DNA of 64,000 nucleotides from Pseudoruegeria sp. SHC-113 (GTDB taxonomy: Bacteria; Pseudomonadota; Alphaproteobacteria; Rhodobacterales; Rhodobacteraceae), in assembly GCF_025376885.1 (NCBI RefSeq), contig NZ_JAHUBR010000001.1, positions 124,001 through 188,000 on the forward strand, given 5' to 3'. Shown one piece after another: positions 1-8,505 of this stretch; the first letter of the stretch is position 1; each line of letters begins with the position of its first letter. The notes beneath the pieces were generated by a model. It saw nothing but the letters and a program-made list of their open reading frames with translations, had not been told where the DNA came from and did not search any database. A program made the translations under genes and the position numbers.

Positions 1-465
1 ACCCTCTGCCTTCTCGCCCAACGCACCAGACAGCACACGAAACGCCTGCCGCCGCTGCGCTTCGGTTTCCGCTTCGATCAGATCGCTCAGGCCTTCGACC
101 TGCGCGAGATCCAGCCGCTCGTTCTCCAAGGCCCTGCGGGTGAATTCCCCCGGCTCGGCCAGCCGTAATCCTTCAATTCGCCCGAGTTCAGAAAGCACAC
201 CGCTGACAACAGCAAGACTACCGTGAAGCTGCAGTTCCACCACCGGCTCGCCTGTGAAGCTGCGCCCTTCGTCAAAGCACAGCACCAAGGCCTCGTCGAG
301 CGCGGCCCCATCGGCCCCCCTCAAAACGCGCAAACCCGCGCGGCGCGCGGGCGGGAGCGGGCCAGCAAGGCTGGCGGCGGCTGAAAAGGCTCTTTCGCCC
401 GAGATCCGGATGACGCTGACGCCAGCCTTCCCCCGGGCCGAGGCCAGAGCGAAGATAGTTTCCAT
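1..465 (-). CDS. mnmE: tRNA uridine-5-carboxymethylaminomethyl GTPase MnmE (TrmE), N-terminal part
   Basis: The gene runs off the left edge, so only about the first 155 codons are present. The translated start [15 protein letters not shown] continues into the tetrahydrofolate-binding N-terminal domain, including FSGE/FTGE-like and GEFTRRA segments typical of MnmE. The family, with MnmG (GidA), modifies the wobble uridine of several tRNAs in a GTP-dependent reaction; the GTPase domain would lie outside the window. The gene is co-directional with rho, 25 bp away. mnmE-rho beside the origin, usually followed by gidA-gidB-parAB, is the common alphaproteobacterial arrangement. Identity is sure; the C-terminal half cannot be judged. 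Confidence 0.93.
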   Translation of the reverse strand, partial: METIFALASARGKAGVSVIRISGERAFSAAASLAGPLPPARRAGLRVLRGADGAALDEALVLCFDEGRSFTGEPVVELQLHGSLAVVSGVLSELGRIEGLRLAEPGEFTRRALENERLDLAQVEGLSDLIEAETEAQRRQAFRVLSGALGEKAEG

Positions 466-490
466 TACATATCAACCACTTACGTGATTA

Positions 491-1762
491 TCACGCATTC
501 ATGGAGTCGAAGAACTCGTCGTTCGACTTGGTCTGCTTCAGCTTGGACAGCAGGAATTCGATCGCATCCGTCGTGCCCATGGGGTTCAGGATCCGGCGCA
601 GCACGAAGGTCTTCTGCAGATCCTTCGGATCAACCAGAAGATCCTCTTTCCGGGTGCCGGATTTGAGAATGTCGATCGCCGGGAAGACGCGTTTGTCCGC
701 CACCTTGCGATCCAGCACGATCTCGCTGTTACCGGTGCCTTTGAATTCTTCAAAGATCACCTCGTCCATCCGCGAGCCGGTGTCGATCAGCGCGGTGGAG
801 ATGATGGTGAGCGAGCCACCCTCTTCGATATTCCGAGCCGCGCCGAAGAAGCGCTTGGGGCGTTGCAGGGCGTTGGCGTCCACACCACCCGTCAGCACCT
901 TGCCGGAGGACGGCACCACGGTGTTGAAGGCCCGGCCAAGGCGCGTGATCGAGTCGAGCAGGATCACCACGTCGCGCTTATGCTCCACCAGGCGTTTGGC
1001 CTTCTCGATCACCATTTCCGAAACCGCCACGTGGCGCGTCGCGGGCTCATCGAAGGTGGAGGAGATCACCTCGCCCTTCACCGAGCGCTGCATGTCCGTC
1101 ACCTCTTCCGGGCGCTCGTCGATCAGCAGAACGATCAGGTAGCACTCCGGGTGGTTCTTCTCGATGCTGGTGGCGATGTTCTGCAGCAGCACGGTTTTAC
1201 CGGTCCGCGGCGGCGCCACGATGAGCGAGCGCTGGCCCTTCCCGATCGGGGCAACCAGATCGATGATGCGCGCGGAGCGATCCTTGATGGTGGGATCCTC
1301 GATCTCCATCTTCAGGCGCTCGTCCGGGTAGAGCGGCGTGAGGTTGTCGAAGGCCACCTTGTGGCGGGCCTTCTCGGGATCCTCGAAGTTGATCTTGGTG
1401 ACGCTCGTCAGGCCGAAATAATTCTCGTTGTCGCCCGGCGCGCGGATCGCGCCTTCCACGGTGTCCCCGGTGCGCAGGGAGTACTGGCGGATCATGTCGG
1501 GCGAAACGTAGATGTCATCGGGGCCCGGCAGGTAATTGGCCTCCGGCGAGCGCAGGAAACCGAAGCCGTCCTGCAGCACTTCCAGTACGCCCTCGCCGCC
1601 AATTTCCCAGCCCTCTTCCGCGCGCTCTTTCAGGATCGAGAACATCATCTCGCCCTTGCGCATGGTGGAGGCGTTCTCGATCTCCAGATCCTCGGCCATC
1701 GCCAGCAGGTCTTTGGGGCTTTGCGCCTTGAGATCGGACAGGTTCAAACGGTTTTCGCTCAT
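491..1762 (-). CDS. rho: Transcription termination factor Rho
   Basis: A hexameric RNA-dependent ATPase of 423 residues, the usual length. The N-terminal Rho domain ([12 protein letters not shown]) is followed by the RNA-binding cold-shock-like domain with [15 protein letters not shown], then the RecA-like ATPase core with Walker A APPRTGKT, the Walker B region [14 protein letters not shown] and the Q-loop/R-loop segment [20 protein letters not shown]. An upstream in-frame ATG would add 11 unconserved residues, so the MSENRL start was preferred. It terminates untranslated and antisense transcripts. Conserved ori-proximal position next to mnmE. Confidence 0.97.
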   Translation of the reverse strand: MSENRLNLSDLKAQSPKDLLAMAEDLEIENASTMRKGEMMFSILKERAEEGWEIGGEGVLEVLQDGFGFLRSPEANYLPGPDDIYVSPDMIRQYSLRTGDTVEGAIRAPGDNENYFGLTSVTKINFEDPEKARHKVAFDNLTPLYPDERLKMEIEDPTIKDRSARIIDLVAPIGKGQRSLIVAPPRTGKTVLLQNIATSIEKNHPECYLIVLLIDERPEEVTDMQRSVKGEVISSTFDEPATRHVAVSEMVIEKAKRLVEHKRDVVILLDSITRLGRAFNTVVPSSGKVLTGGVDANALQRPKRFFGAARNIEEGGSLTIISTALIDTGSRMDEVIFEEFKGTGNSEIVLDRKVADKRVFPAIDILKSGTRKEDLLVDPKDLQKTFVLRRILNPMGTTDAIEFLLSKLKQTKSNDEFFDSMNA

Positions 1763-1914
1763 GGGAACACTCACGGGTCGTCGGGCACAGGCCATGATAT
1801 TTGGCGCGTGGCGATCAGGTATGGAATCGGAAGATGCTTCGGCCGGACGGCCAAGCGTTGACCCCTAATTAGGGATCGCCATGGGGTGAGTCAACATCCG
1901 GCCCCGAAGGTGGC

Positions 1915-2367
1915 TCAGAACGGCCGTGCGATGACGGAAACGACGATGATGATCAGCAGGAGCGTCGGCACCTCGTTCATCATCCGGTAGGTGCGCCCAG
2001 TGCGCGTGTTCTCCCCGCGCAGGAAGTCCTTCCGGCGCAGACCAAGCCAATGGTGGAACCATGTCATCGCCAGTACCGCTGCGGCCTTCGTATAGGGCCA
2101 CAGGGCGCTCCAGTCGACGATCCCGGGGGTGAGGGCCAGCATGAGGCCAAACACCCACGTGGCGATCATCGCAGGGTTCATGATGGCCCGCAGCAGACGC
2201 ACTTCCATCGTCTGGAACAAAGCGTCCGTTTCACTGCCCGTTTCGATCCGCTCCGCGTGGTAGACGTAGAGTCTGGGAAGATAGAACAGCCCTGCCATCC
2301 AGGCGATCACCGAGATCACGTGGAGCACCTTCGTCCAGGGATAGAAATCGGCAAGCAGGCTGAGCAT
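1915..2367 (-). CDS. hemJ: Protoporphyrinogen IX oxidase HemJ
   Basis: A 150-residue inner-membrane protein with four hydrophobic segments. HVISVIAWMAGLFYLPRLYVYHAE near the start is the HemJ signature, with a conserved histidine in helix 1 that ligates heme in the family; WPYTKAAAVLAMTWFHHWLG and the C-terminal hydrophobic tail also match. HemJ converts protoporphyrinogen IX to protoporphyrin IX in bacteria lacking HemG and HemY oxidases. An upstream start would add 15 unconserved residues. It transcribes away from the putative origin toward rho. Note that the hemY gene further right is a different, TPR-type protein and not an oxidase. Confidence 0.93.
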   Translation of the reverse strand: MLSLLADFYPWTKVLHVISVIAWMAGLFYLPRLYVYHAERIETGSETDALFQTMEVRLLRAIMNPAMIATWVFGLMLALTPGIVDWSALWPYTKAAAVLAMTWFHHWLGLRRKDFLRGENTRTGRTYRMMNEVPTLLLIIIVVSVIARPF

Positions 2368-2812
2368 GGCGGAGTCCGTTCTCGGGCATGGGCAGGTCGG
2401 GAGCGATCCCAAGGCCCCTCATAAAAAATAATTATAGAAAGAAAAAGGATGATGATTTTGTAGGGCAGGCCGCTTTCAGTGGATTAAAACTTATCCCGTG
2501 ATTTCCTCCCCGTGGAAAGCGCCTGTGTAAAACCGCGGGGAAGACTCCGCCGAGCCGAACTGTGACACGTATTTTTGTTGTTTTACAGAAGGTTACGAAA
2601 TCACGCGCCTGAGGAAAACATCGGGGAAAACCCTGTGTGACTCTTCGTGCTTGACGATTCCCTCACAAGGCGCGGTTTTCCTTTTCCACCTTGTAGAAAA
2701 CTTGGAGAGGCGTTGACAAAGCGCCCGCCTCCGGGGGAAGACCCGGCAAGGCGGGAAATTGTTCCAAATCATGCGAAAATCCTCCGCCCGGTTTTCATCG
2801 GGGTTATCCACA
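2368..2812. other. oriC: Probable chromosomal replication origin (oriC), Caulobacter-type context
   Basis: A gene-free stretch between leftward hemJ-rho-mnmE and rightward maf-aroE-coaE-dnaQ. Visible elements are: a strongly AT-rich run at about 2421-2461 (candidate unwinding element); a perfect DnaA box TTATCCACA at 2804-2812; a reverse-strand site at 2524-2532 (TTTTACACA) that fits the relaxed consensus TTWTNCACA; and 8/9 matches TTTTCCACC (2682-2690) and TTTTACAGA (2581-2589). Three GANTC (CcrM-type) sites lie at 2543, 2639 and 2656. The gene order matches the region around the Caulobacter origin, with hemJ in place of hemE. Origin function is inferred, not demonstrated. Confidence 0.75.
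2804..2812 (+). promoter_or_regulatory. Perfect DnaA box overlapping the maf start codon
   Basis: TTATCCACA is the high-affinity DnaA consensus. Its last A is the first base of the maf ATG, so DnaA bound here would cover the maf translation start and the end of the putative oriC. Confidence 0.7.
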
Positions 2813-3411
2813 TGACTGACCACATCATCCTTGCCTCGGGCTCTGCCATCCGCCGCCAGCTGCTGGAGAACGCTGGTCTGACCATAGAGGTCGCGCCGGC
2901 ACGGATCGATGAGGCGGCGATCAAGTCTGCTCTTCTCTCTGAGGGCGCGAAACCACGCGACGTGGCCGATACGCTGGCCGAGTACAAAGCCCGAAAAGGC
3001 GCGCAGAAGGCTGCGTCGGCGCTTGTGATCGGCTGCGATCAGGTGCTGGAGGTCGGCGGCGCGCTGCTGTCCAAGCCGAAATCGCCCGATGAGTGCATCG
3101 ATCAGCTCAGAAAACTGCGCGGCACGCGGCACAAGCTTCTCTCTGCGGCGGTGATTTACGAGGGCGATCGCCCGGTTTGGCGGCATGTGGGCGAGGTGCG
3201 CCTCTATATGCGCGACTTCTCGGACACATATCTGCAAGACTATGTGGCCCGGAACTGGGAGTCCGTTTCGCAAAGCGTCGGCGGCTATAAGCTGGAGGAA
3301 GAGGGGGTGCGGCTGTTTACGCGGGTTGAAGGCGATTACTTCACGGTGCTTGGGCTGCCGCTGCTGGAACTGCTGAACTATCTGACCTTGCGGGGGGTGC
3401 TGCCGAAATGA
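2812..3411 (+). CDS. maf: Maf-family nucleotide pyrophosphatase (YceF-like, 7-methyl-GTP type)
   Basis: A 199-residue Maf/HAM1-like house-cleaning pyrophosphatase. The start MTDHIILASGSAIRRQLL carries the phosphate-binding SxSxxRxxLL motif. GCDQVL carries the catalytic Asp in a C/S-D-Q context that marks the YceF subgroup (7-methyl-GTP) rather than the GADT context of YhdE (dTTP/UTP); that substrate assignment is by family. The ATG overlaps a DnaA box. A longer frame upstream would run through the putative origin and is not conserved. First gene of a run of overlapping genes: its stop overlaps the aroE ATG by 4 bp. Confidence 0.92.
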   Translation: MTDHIILASGSAIRRQLLENAGLTIEVAPARIDEAAIKSALLSEGAKPRDVADTLAEYKARKGAQKAASALVIGCDQVLEVGGALLSKPKSPDECIDQLRKLRGTRHKLLSAAVIYEGDRPVWRHVGEVRLYMRDFSDTYLQDYVARNWESVSQSVGGYKLEEEGVRLFTRVEGDYFTVLGLPLLELLNYLTLRGVLPK

Positions 3412-4244
3412 GCGAACAGGCGATTCCATTGGCCGGGGTGATCGGCCATCCGATCGCGCACAGCCGGTCTCCGGCGCTGCATGGCCATTGGCTGCGGCGC
3501 TATGGCATCAAGGGGCATTACATCCCGATGGATGTGAGCCGCGAGAATTTCGAAACCGTGCTGCGCACGCTGCCCAAGATGGGCTTCATGGGGGTGAACG
3601 TCACCCTGCCCCACAAGGAACGCGCGCTGGCGCTGGCGGATGTGGTAACGGATCGCGCCGCACTCATCGGGGCCTCGAACACGCTGATTTTCCGTAAGGA
3701 CGGCAAGCTACAGGCTGACAACACCGACGGCTACGGCTTCATCGAGAACCTCAAGCAGGGCGCGCCCGAGTGGCGGGGGGCCGATGGCCCGGCGATCGTG
3801 CTTGGTGCCGGTGGCGCATCGCGCGCGGTATTGGCCTCGCTGATCGACGCCGGCGTGCCGGAGATCTACCTTGCCAACCGCACCAAGACGCGCGCCGAGG
3901 CGCTGAAGGACGAATTCGGCGCGAAAGTACGCGTGATCGACTGGGTGCAGGTCGCCAATGTGCTGGATGAGGCCGCGCTTCTGGTCAACACCACCTCTCT
4001 TGGCATGACGGGCAGTTCTGAGATGCGCCTACCGCTGGACAATCTCACTGCGAAAACCGTGGTGACGGACATCGTCTACACACCCCTGCGCACGCCGCTG
4101 CTTGATGCGGCAGAGCAGGCGGGTTGCGTTACGGTGGACGGGCTCGGGATGCTCCTGCATCAGGCCGCACCCGGTTTTGAGCGCTGGTTCGGCCAGCGTC
4201 CGGATGTGGACGACGCCCTGCGCGCGGCGGTGCTGGCGGGATGA
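3408..4244 (+). CDS. aroE: Shikimate 5-dehydrogenase
   Basis: 278 residues. It reduces 3-dehydroshikimate to shikimate with NADPH in the aromatic amino acid pathway. Seen: substrate site HSRSPALHG near the N-terminus, catalytic Lys in NVTLPHKERA, NTDGYG, the nucleotide loop GAGGASRAV, and GLGMLLHQA near the C-terminus. The start overlaps the maf stop (ATGA) and its own stop overlaps the coaE ATG, suggesting translational coupling through the cluster. Length and motifs are normal for AroE rather than YdiB. Confidence 0.96.
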   Translation: MSEQAIPLAGVIGHPIAHSRSPALHGHWLRRYGIKGHYIPMDVSRENFETVLRTLPKMGFMGVNVTLPHKERALALADVVTDRAALIGASNTLIFRKDGKLQADNTDGYGFIENLKQGAPEWRGADGPAIVLGAGGASRAVLASLIDAGVPEIYLANRTKTRAEALKDEFGAKVRVIDWVQVANVLDEAALLVNTTSLGMTGSSEMRLPLDNLTAKTVVTDIVYTPLRTPLLDAAEQAGCVTVDGLGMLLHQAAPGFERWFGQRPDVDDALRAAVLAG

Positions 4245-4840
4245 AAAAGCCGGTCCTGATCGGGCTCACGGGCTCCATCGGTATGGGAAAATCCACGACG
4301 GCCGCGATGTTTGCCGAGGAAGGCGCGGCTGTCTGGGACGCGGATGCTGCCGTTCACCGGCTCTATGGCCCCGGCGGCGCAGCCGTGGCCCCGATGCAGG
4401 CGCAGTTTCCCGAGGCCATCTGCCCGGATGGCGTGAGCCGGGAGGCTTTGAAAGCCCTCATCTCCAAGGATCCGTCCGTTCTGAAAGCGATTGAGGCCAT
4501 CGTGCACCCGCTCGTCGCCGCTGATAGGGCCACTTTCATCGCGAAGCGTCCCGCTGAGATCCTCGTGCTCGATATTCCGCTGTTGTTTGAAACCGGCAGC
4601 GAGGGACAGTTCGATCTGGTCGCCGTCGTCTCCGCTCCGGCGGATCTGCAGCGGCAGCGCGTTCTGGCGCGGCCCGGCATGACGGAAGGGCAGTTTGAAA
4701 CCATCCTTGCAAAACAGATGCCGGACGCCGAAAAACGGCAGAAGGCGGATGTGATCATCCCGACCGAAACTCTGGACGGCGCCCGCGCTGCGGTCCGCGC
4801 CATCATGGAAGAGGCAAAAGGCAGGCTGGCTAATGCGTGA
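4241..4840 (+). CDS. coaE: Dephospho-CoA kinase
   Basis: 199 residues, cytosolic. It phosphorylates the 3'-hydroxyl of dephospho-CoA, the last step of CoA synthesis. Seen: P-loop [12 protein letters not shown] at the start, the substrate-binding [10 protein letters not shown] segment, VLDIPLLFE and the lid region [11 protein letters not shown]. Starts inside the aroE stop and overlaps the dnaQ start by 8 bp. The order maf-aroE-coaE-dnaQ is a well conserved alphaproteobacterial ori-proximal cluster. Confidence 0.96.
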   Translation: MKKPVLIGLTGSIGMGKSTTAAMFAEEGAAVWDADAAVHRLYGPGGAAVAPMQAQFPEAICPDGVSREALKALISKDPSVLKAIEAIVHPLVAADRATFIAKRPAEILVLDIPLLFETGSEGQFDLVAVVSAPADLQRQRVLARPGMTEGQFETILAKQMPDAEKRQKADVIIPTETLDGARAAVRAIMEEAKGRLANA

Positions 4841-5528
4841 GATCGTGCTCGACACCGAAACCACCGGGTTTGACCCGGAAAGCGGCGACCGGATCGTGGA
4901 GATCGGCGCGGTGGAGCTTTGGAACCACATCGCGACGGGCAAGACCTATCATGTCTACATCAACCCGCAGCGCTCGATGCCGCAGGAGGCCTTCGAGGTG
5001 CACGGGCTGGGCGATGACTTCCTCGCTGACAAACCCCTCTTCAAGGACATCGCGCAATCCTTCGTGGATTTCGTGCAGGATTCGCCGCTGGTGATCCACA
5101 ACGCGAGCTTCGACATGAAGTTCCTGAACGCCGAGCTGAAGTGGGATGGCCGCCCGCTCCTGCCCTTCGATCAGGCCGTCGACACGCTCCTGATCGCGCG
5201 CAAGAGGTTCCCGGGCTCCCCGGCCTCGCTCGACGCGCTCTGCCGCCGCTTCGGGATCGATAACTCTGCACGCACACTGCACGGCGCGTTGCTCGACTCC
5301 GAGATTCTGGCCGAGGTCTACCTTGAGCTGATTGGCGGGCGGCAGCCGGATTTCGGGCTGTCGGCTTCGGGTGACTCGGACAGTGGCAAAAGCGATACGC
5401 CGGGCACCTGGCGGCCGGGCAAGCGCCCCGCACCCCTGCCCGTACGCCTGAGCGCCGAGGAAGAAGCCGCCCATGCGGCTTTCGTGGAAAAGCTGGGCGA
5501 TGACGCGCTTTGGAAGAAATTCGGCTGA
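4833..5528 (+). CDS. dnaQ: DNA polymerase III epsilon subunit (3'-5' proofreading exonuclease)
   Basis: 231 residues. DEDDh exonuclease with motif Exo [12 protein letters not shown] (catalytic D and E), Exo [14 protein letters not shown] and Exo III with the general-base His in [11 protein letters not shown]. The C-terminal 55 residues are Gly/Ser/Pro-rich followed by a short helix ([22 protein letters not shown] cut short here), expected to bind the polymerase alpha subunit. Last gene of the rightward ori-proximal cluster; a strong terminator follows 26 bp after the stop. Confidence 0.95.
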   Translation: MREIVLDTETTGFDPESGDRIVEIGAVELWNHIATGKTYHVYINPQRSMPQEAFEVHGLGDDFLADKPLFKDIAQSFVDFVQDSPLVIHNASFDMKFLNAELKWDGRPLLPFDQAVDTLLIARKRFPGSPASLDALCRRFGIDNSARTLHGALLDSEILAEVYLELIGGRQPDFGLSASGDSDSGKSDTPGTWRPGKRPAPLPVRLSAEEEAAHAAFVEKLGDDALWKKFG

Positions 5529-5553
5529 AGGCCATCAGCACCTCAGACATAGA

Positions 5554-5586
5554 AAAAGGCCCGGCAAGAACCGGGCCTTTTTTTTT
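5554..5586. terminator. Bidirectional rho-independent terminator between dnaQ and secB
   Basis: A GGCCCGG/CCGGGCC stem extended by A-T pairs, a 6-nt loop, a run of Ts on the right and a run of As on the left. It therefore works on both strands between the convergent dnaQ and secB genes. Confidence 0.9.
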
Positions 5587-5598
5587 AAAACCAGTGCC

Positions 5599-6105
5599 TT
5601 AGTTGGCCGTCGTCTCTTCGGCCTGCGCCTTCTGGGCCGCCGCTGCGCGGAGCGCGAGGTTCTGGCGGTAGATGGCCACGAAATCGATGTTCTCGAGGTT
5701 CAGCGGCGGGAAGCCGCCGTCGCGGGTCACATCGCCAACGATGCGGCGGATGTAGGGGAACAGCATGCGCGGGCATTCGATCAGCAGGTAGGGGTGCAGC
5801 TGATCCTCGGGCACGTTCTCCACGTGGAAGATGCCGGCGTATTCCAGCTCCAGAAGGAACAGCTGGTCGCCGCCTTCCTTGTTCACCGCGGAGATGTTGA
5901 ACTTGGTCAGAACCTCATACTGGTTCTCGGCCGAACGTTTCTTGGCGTCGAGGTTCACATTCACCTTCACGTCCGGCTGAGGCGCGCCCTGTGCGCCTTT
6001 TTGCGCCAGCACGTTCTCGAAAGACATGTCACGAATGTATTGCGCCAGAACCTGCATTTTCACCGGTTCGGGTTGCACGGGGGCTTCGGTGCCGTTCTCG
6101 GCCAT
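5599..6105 (-). CDS. secB: Protein-export chaperone SecB
   Basis: 168 residues. The tetrameric cytosolic chaperone holds preproteins unfolded and hands them to SecA. Seen: MQVLAQYIRDMSFENV, the acidic SecA-interacting region LELEYAGIFHVENV, and FPYIRRIVGDVTRDGGFPPL, all typical. The ATG at MAENGTEAP has a GAGAGGAA ribosome site a few bases upstream; the longer frame with five extra residues would start at that site and was rejected. The A/T-rich tail (QKAQAEETTAN) is usual in alphaproteobacteria. Convergent to dnaQ. Confidence 0.96.
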   Translation of the reverse strand: MAENGTEAPVQPEPVKMQVLAQYIRDMSFENVLAQKGAQGAPQPDVKVNVNLDAKKRSAENQYEVLTKFNISAVNKEGGDQLFLLELEYAGIFHVENVPEDQLHPYLLIECPRMLFPYIRRIVGDVTRDGGFPPLNLENIDFVAIYRQNLALRAAAAQKAQAEETTAN

Positions 6106-6165
6106 GAGTTCCTCTCCCATTGGAAAAATCTGTTAGGCGCGGTGTATCACCCCGCCGCGGGAGCC

Positions 6166-6693
6166 TCAATGCTTGGTCCAGCCAGAAGGGCGGTGTGTGG
6201 GCTTTTTTACAAGGAGTTCCTCGCCCGGCTCAAAAGGCTCGGCGGCCTCCTTCGGCGCGTTCGGTTCCTTCACCGCGTGAAACTCGCCGTCGATTACGCT
6301 GTCATCGCGATCGTAGGATTGCATCCCCGACATCGAGAAATTCTGCACCACCACCCGCGAGCGCATGTAGCGATAGGCCGCCGCGCGGAAGGGCGGCAGC
6401 AGCAGCAGGAAGCCGACGGCATCGGTGAAGAAGCCCGGTGTCAGCAAGAGCGCGCCCGCGATCAGGATCATCGCACCATGGGCGAGCGGTTCGGTTGGAT
6501 CGCGCATCTCGGAAAAGCTGTTGCGCATGTCGTCCATCGCCATCCGTCCTTGCGAGCGGACGAGGTAGGTGCCCAATACGGCGGTGATCACCACGATCAG
6601 CAGCGTTGGCCAGAGGCCGATGAAGCCGCCCACCTGGATGAACAATGCGATCTCGATCAGCGGGACCGTCAGAAATGCGATGAACAGCCACAT
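6166..6693 (-). CDS. fxsA: FxsA family membrane protein
   Basis: 175 residues. The N-terminal FxsA domain begins MWLFIAFLTVPLIEIALFIQVG, with further hydrophobic segments WPTLLIVVITAVLGTYLVR and GAMILIAGALLLTPGFFTDAVGFLLLLPP, the last carrying the family LxTPGFxTDxxGxLLLxP signature. The cytosolic tail is charged. In E. coli overproduced FxsA relieves F exclusion of phage T7; its normal role is unknown. It lies between secB and the divergent timA gene, an arrangement often seen in Rhodobacteraceae. The ATG at MWLF was chosen because the upstream extension is not hydrophobic. Confidence 0.9.
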   Translation of the reverse strand: MWLFIAFLTVPLIEIALFIQVGGFIGLWPTLLIVVITAVLGTYLVRSQGRMAMDDMRNSFSEMRDPTEPLAHGAMILIAGALLLTPGFFTDAVGFLLLLPPFRAAAYRYMRSRVVVQNFSMSGMQSYDRDDSVIDGEFHAVKEPNAPKEAAEPFEPGEELLVKKPTHRPSGWTKH

Positions 6694-6802
6694 AGCTGCG
6701 CCTTCTCCTTCAATTCGCGCGCGGTAGACTTGACCGCGCCCCTGACTTACATATGTCGGCAAAGCAACGGTTACTACAGTTTTACTCAGAAAGAGGCCCC
6801 TG

Positions 6803-7471
6803 ATGAGCTCTTCCGCTATTCAACTTCTTGTTCTCGCGGGGATCGCTATCTTTTTGATTCTCAAGCTAAGAAACGTGCTCGGGACCCGCGAAGGCTTCGA
6901 GAAACCGCCCGCGAAGATCGGCGAGTCTTCGCCTGCGGCGAGCCGCAGCCGCGCCAATCTTGAGGTGATCGAGGGCGGCCCCGATGAAGATATCATCGAT
7001 CACGTTGACGAGAGCAGCGCCGCGGCCAAGGCGCTTGCCGCCATGAAACGCAATGATCCGAGCTTCCGCGTCGGTGAGTTCCTGCAAGGTGCACGTGGTG
7101 CCTATGAGATGATCCTGATGGCCTTCGAGAAGGGCGAGTTGGATCCGGTCGTGCCTTTCCTGTCCCATGACGTGTTTGAAAGCTTCTCCGAGGTGATCGA
7201 CCAGCGGGAAGCACAGCGCCTGACGATCGACGCCAATTTCGTTGGCGTGCGTGAGGTCTCGCTCGTGGGTGCCGAATTCGACGAAGTCACGAAAACCGGC
7301 GAAGTCACCGTGAAATTCGTGGGTGAACTGACGAGCGTCGTGAAGAATGCCGCGGGCGAGGTCATCGAGGGCAACCCCAACGAGATCAAGCGCCAGAAGG
7401 ACGTCTGGACCTTCGCGCGCGATATGGGCGCCAATGATCCCAACTGGCAGCTTGTCGCCACGGGCGAATGA
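6803..7471 (+). CDS. timA: Tim44/TimA-domain putative adaptor protein
   Basis: 222 residues. One N-terminal membrane anchor (AIQLLVLAGIAIFLILKL) is followed by a charged linker and a C-terminal Tim44-like domain (about residues 90-220: FLQGARGAYEMILMAFEKGEL, with VTVKFVGELTSVVKN). Tim44 is the mitochondrial import-motor anchor; the bacterial TimA relatives are membrane-bound proteins of uncertain role. The start ATG follows the divergent fxsA promoter region. The stop overlaps the mltA ATG by 4 bp, so timA-mltA-smr is one coupled unit. Confidence 0.9.
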   Translation: MSSSAIQLLVLAGIAIFLILKLRNVLGTREGFEKPPAKIGESSPAASRSRANLEVIEGGPDEDIIDHVDESSAAAKALAAMKRNDPSFRVGEFLQGARGAYEMILMAFEKGELDPVVPFLSHDVFESFSEVIDQREAQRLTIDANFVGVREVSLVGAEFDEVTKTGEVTVKFVGELTSVVKNAAGEVIEGNPNEIKRQKDVWTFARDMGANDPNWQLVATGE

Positions 7472-8505
7472 AGCGTGCCACGCGGGCGCTGTTGCTGCTG
7501 GCGGCGCTCGCCATGAGTTCCGCCGCGCGGGCCGAAGGGGCCGATTACGCGCTGCTCTCCTTTGACGATCTGCAGGGTTGGGCGTCGGATGATCACCATC
7601 TGGCGCTCGAAGCCTTTCTGGAGACCTGCGGCGATCTGAAAGATCCCGCCTGGGGCCCGCTCTGCGCGGTGGCCAAGACCCGCCCTGAAGCACGCAGTTT
7701 CTTTGAGCTGTTCTTCCGCCCCGTGCTTGTGAAAGACGGCAACGCGCCCCTGTTCACTGGCTATTTCGAGCCGGAGCTGGACGGCGCGCTCAGCCCGTCG
7801 GATCGCTTCCGCTATCCGCTCTACCGCACCCCGCCTGAAGCCCGCGCGGGCCCTTTCGTTAGCCGCCGCGAGATCGAGGAAGGCCAGGTTCTGGCCGGGC
7901 GCGGGCTGGAGATTGCCTGGGTCGATGATCCGGTCGAGCTGTTTTTCCTGCAGGTTCAGGGCTCCGGCCGCATCCGGCTCTCGAATGGGCAAGTGCTGCG
8001 CGTGGGCTACGGCGGGCACAACGGCCATTCCTACAGTTCCATCGGGCAGGAGCTGGTGCGGCGCGGCGTTTACGGGGCGCATCAGGTCTCGGCGCAGGTG
8101 ATCCGCAACTGGGTCCGGCGCAATCCGGTGGCCGGGCAGGAGCTGCTCTGGACGAACCCCTCTTATGTTTTCTTCCGCAAGATCCGCAACGTGGCGGCCG
8201 AGAAAGGCCCGCTCGGCGCGATGAACCGTTCCATCACCACGGATCGCAGCATCGCGGTGGATCCGGCCTTCACCCCGCTGGGCGCGCCGGTCTGGGTTGA
8301 GAAGGACGGGCGCGATCCGTTCCGGCGGCTGATGGTGGCGCAGGACACCGGCTCGGCCATCAAGGGCGCGCAGCGGGCGGATATTTTCTACGGCACGGGT
8401 GATGAAGCCGGGCGGATTGCCGGGCAGATCAAGGACCCGGGGCGCATGGTCGTGCTCCTGCCGATCCAGACAGCTTTCGAGCTGGTGCCGGAGGGCGAGG
8501 GATGA
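7468..8505 (+). CDS. mltA: Membrane-bound lytic murein transglycosylase A
   Basis: 345 residues with a signal peptide (MKRATRALLLLAALAMSSAA). Cleaves the MurNAc-GlcNAc bond in peptidoglycan to make 1,6-anhydroMurNAc. Seen: GYFEPELDG, the MltA domain centre FFLQVQGSGRIRL, and the C-terminal 3D domain with the catalytic Asp in VAQDTGSAIKGAQRADIF. There is no lipobox cysteine, so the protein is probably periplasmic rather than a lipoprotein. Coupled by overlaps to timA upstream and smr downstream. Confidence 0.93.
   Translation: MKRATRALLLLAALAMSSAARAEGADYALLSFDDLQGWASDDHHLALEAFLETCGDLKDPAWGPLCAVAKTRPEARSFFELFFRPVLVKDGNAPLFTGYFEPELDGALSPSDRFRYPLYRTPPEARAGPFVSRREIEEGQVLAGRGLEIAWVDDPVELFFLQVQGSGRIRLSNGQVLRVGYGGHNGHSYSSIGQELVRRGVYGAHQVSAQVIRNWVRRNPVAGQELLWTNPSYVFFRKIRNVAAEKGPLGAMNRSITTDRSIAVDPAFTPLGAPVWVEKDGRDPFRRLMVAQDTGSAIKGAQRADIFYGTGDEAGRIAGQIKDPGRMVVLLPIQTAFELVPEGEG

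Noticed and set aside
863-1861. Long open frame antisense to rho
   Set aside because: High-GC shadow frame; His/Arg/Gln-rich with no family pattern, while the opposite strand encodes Rho.
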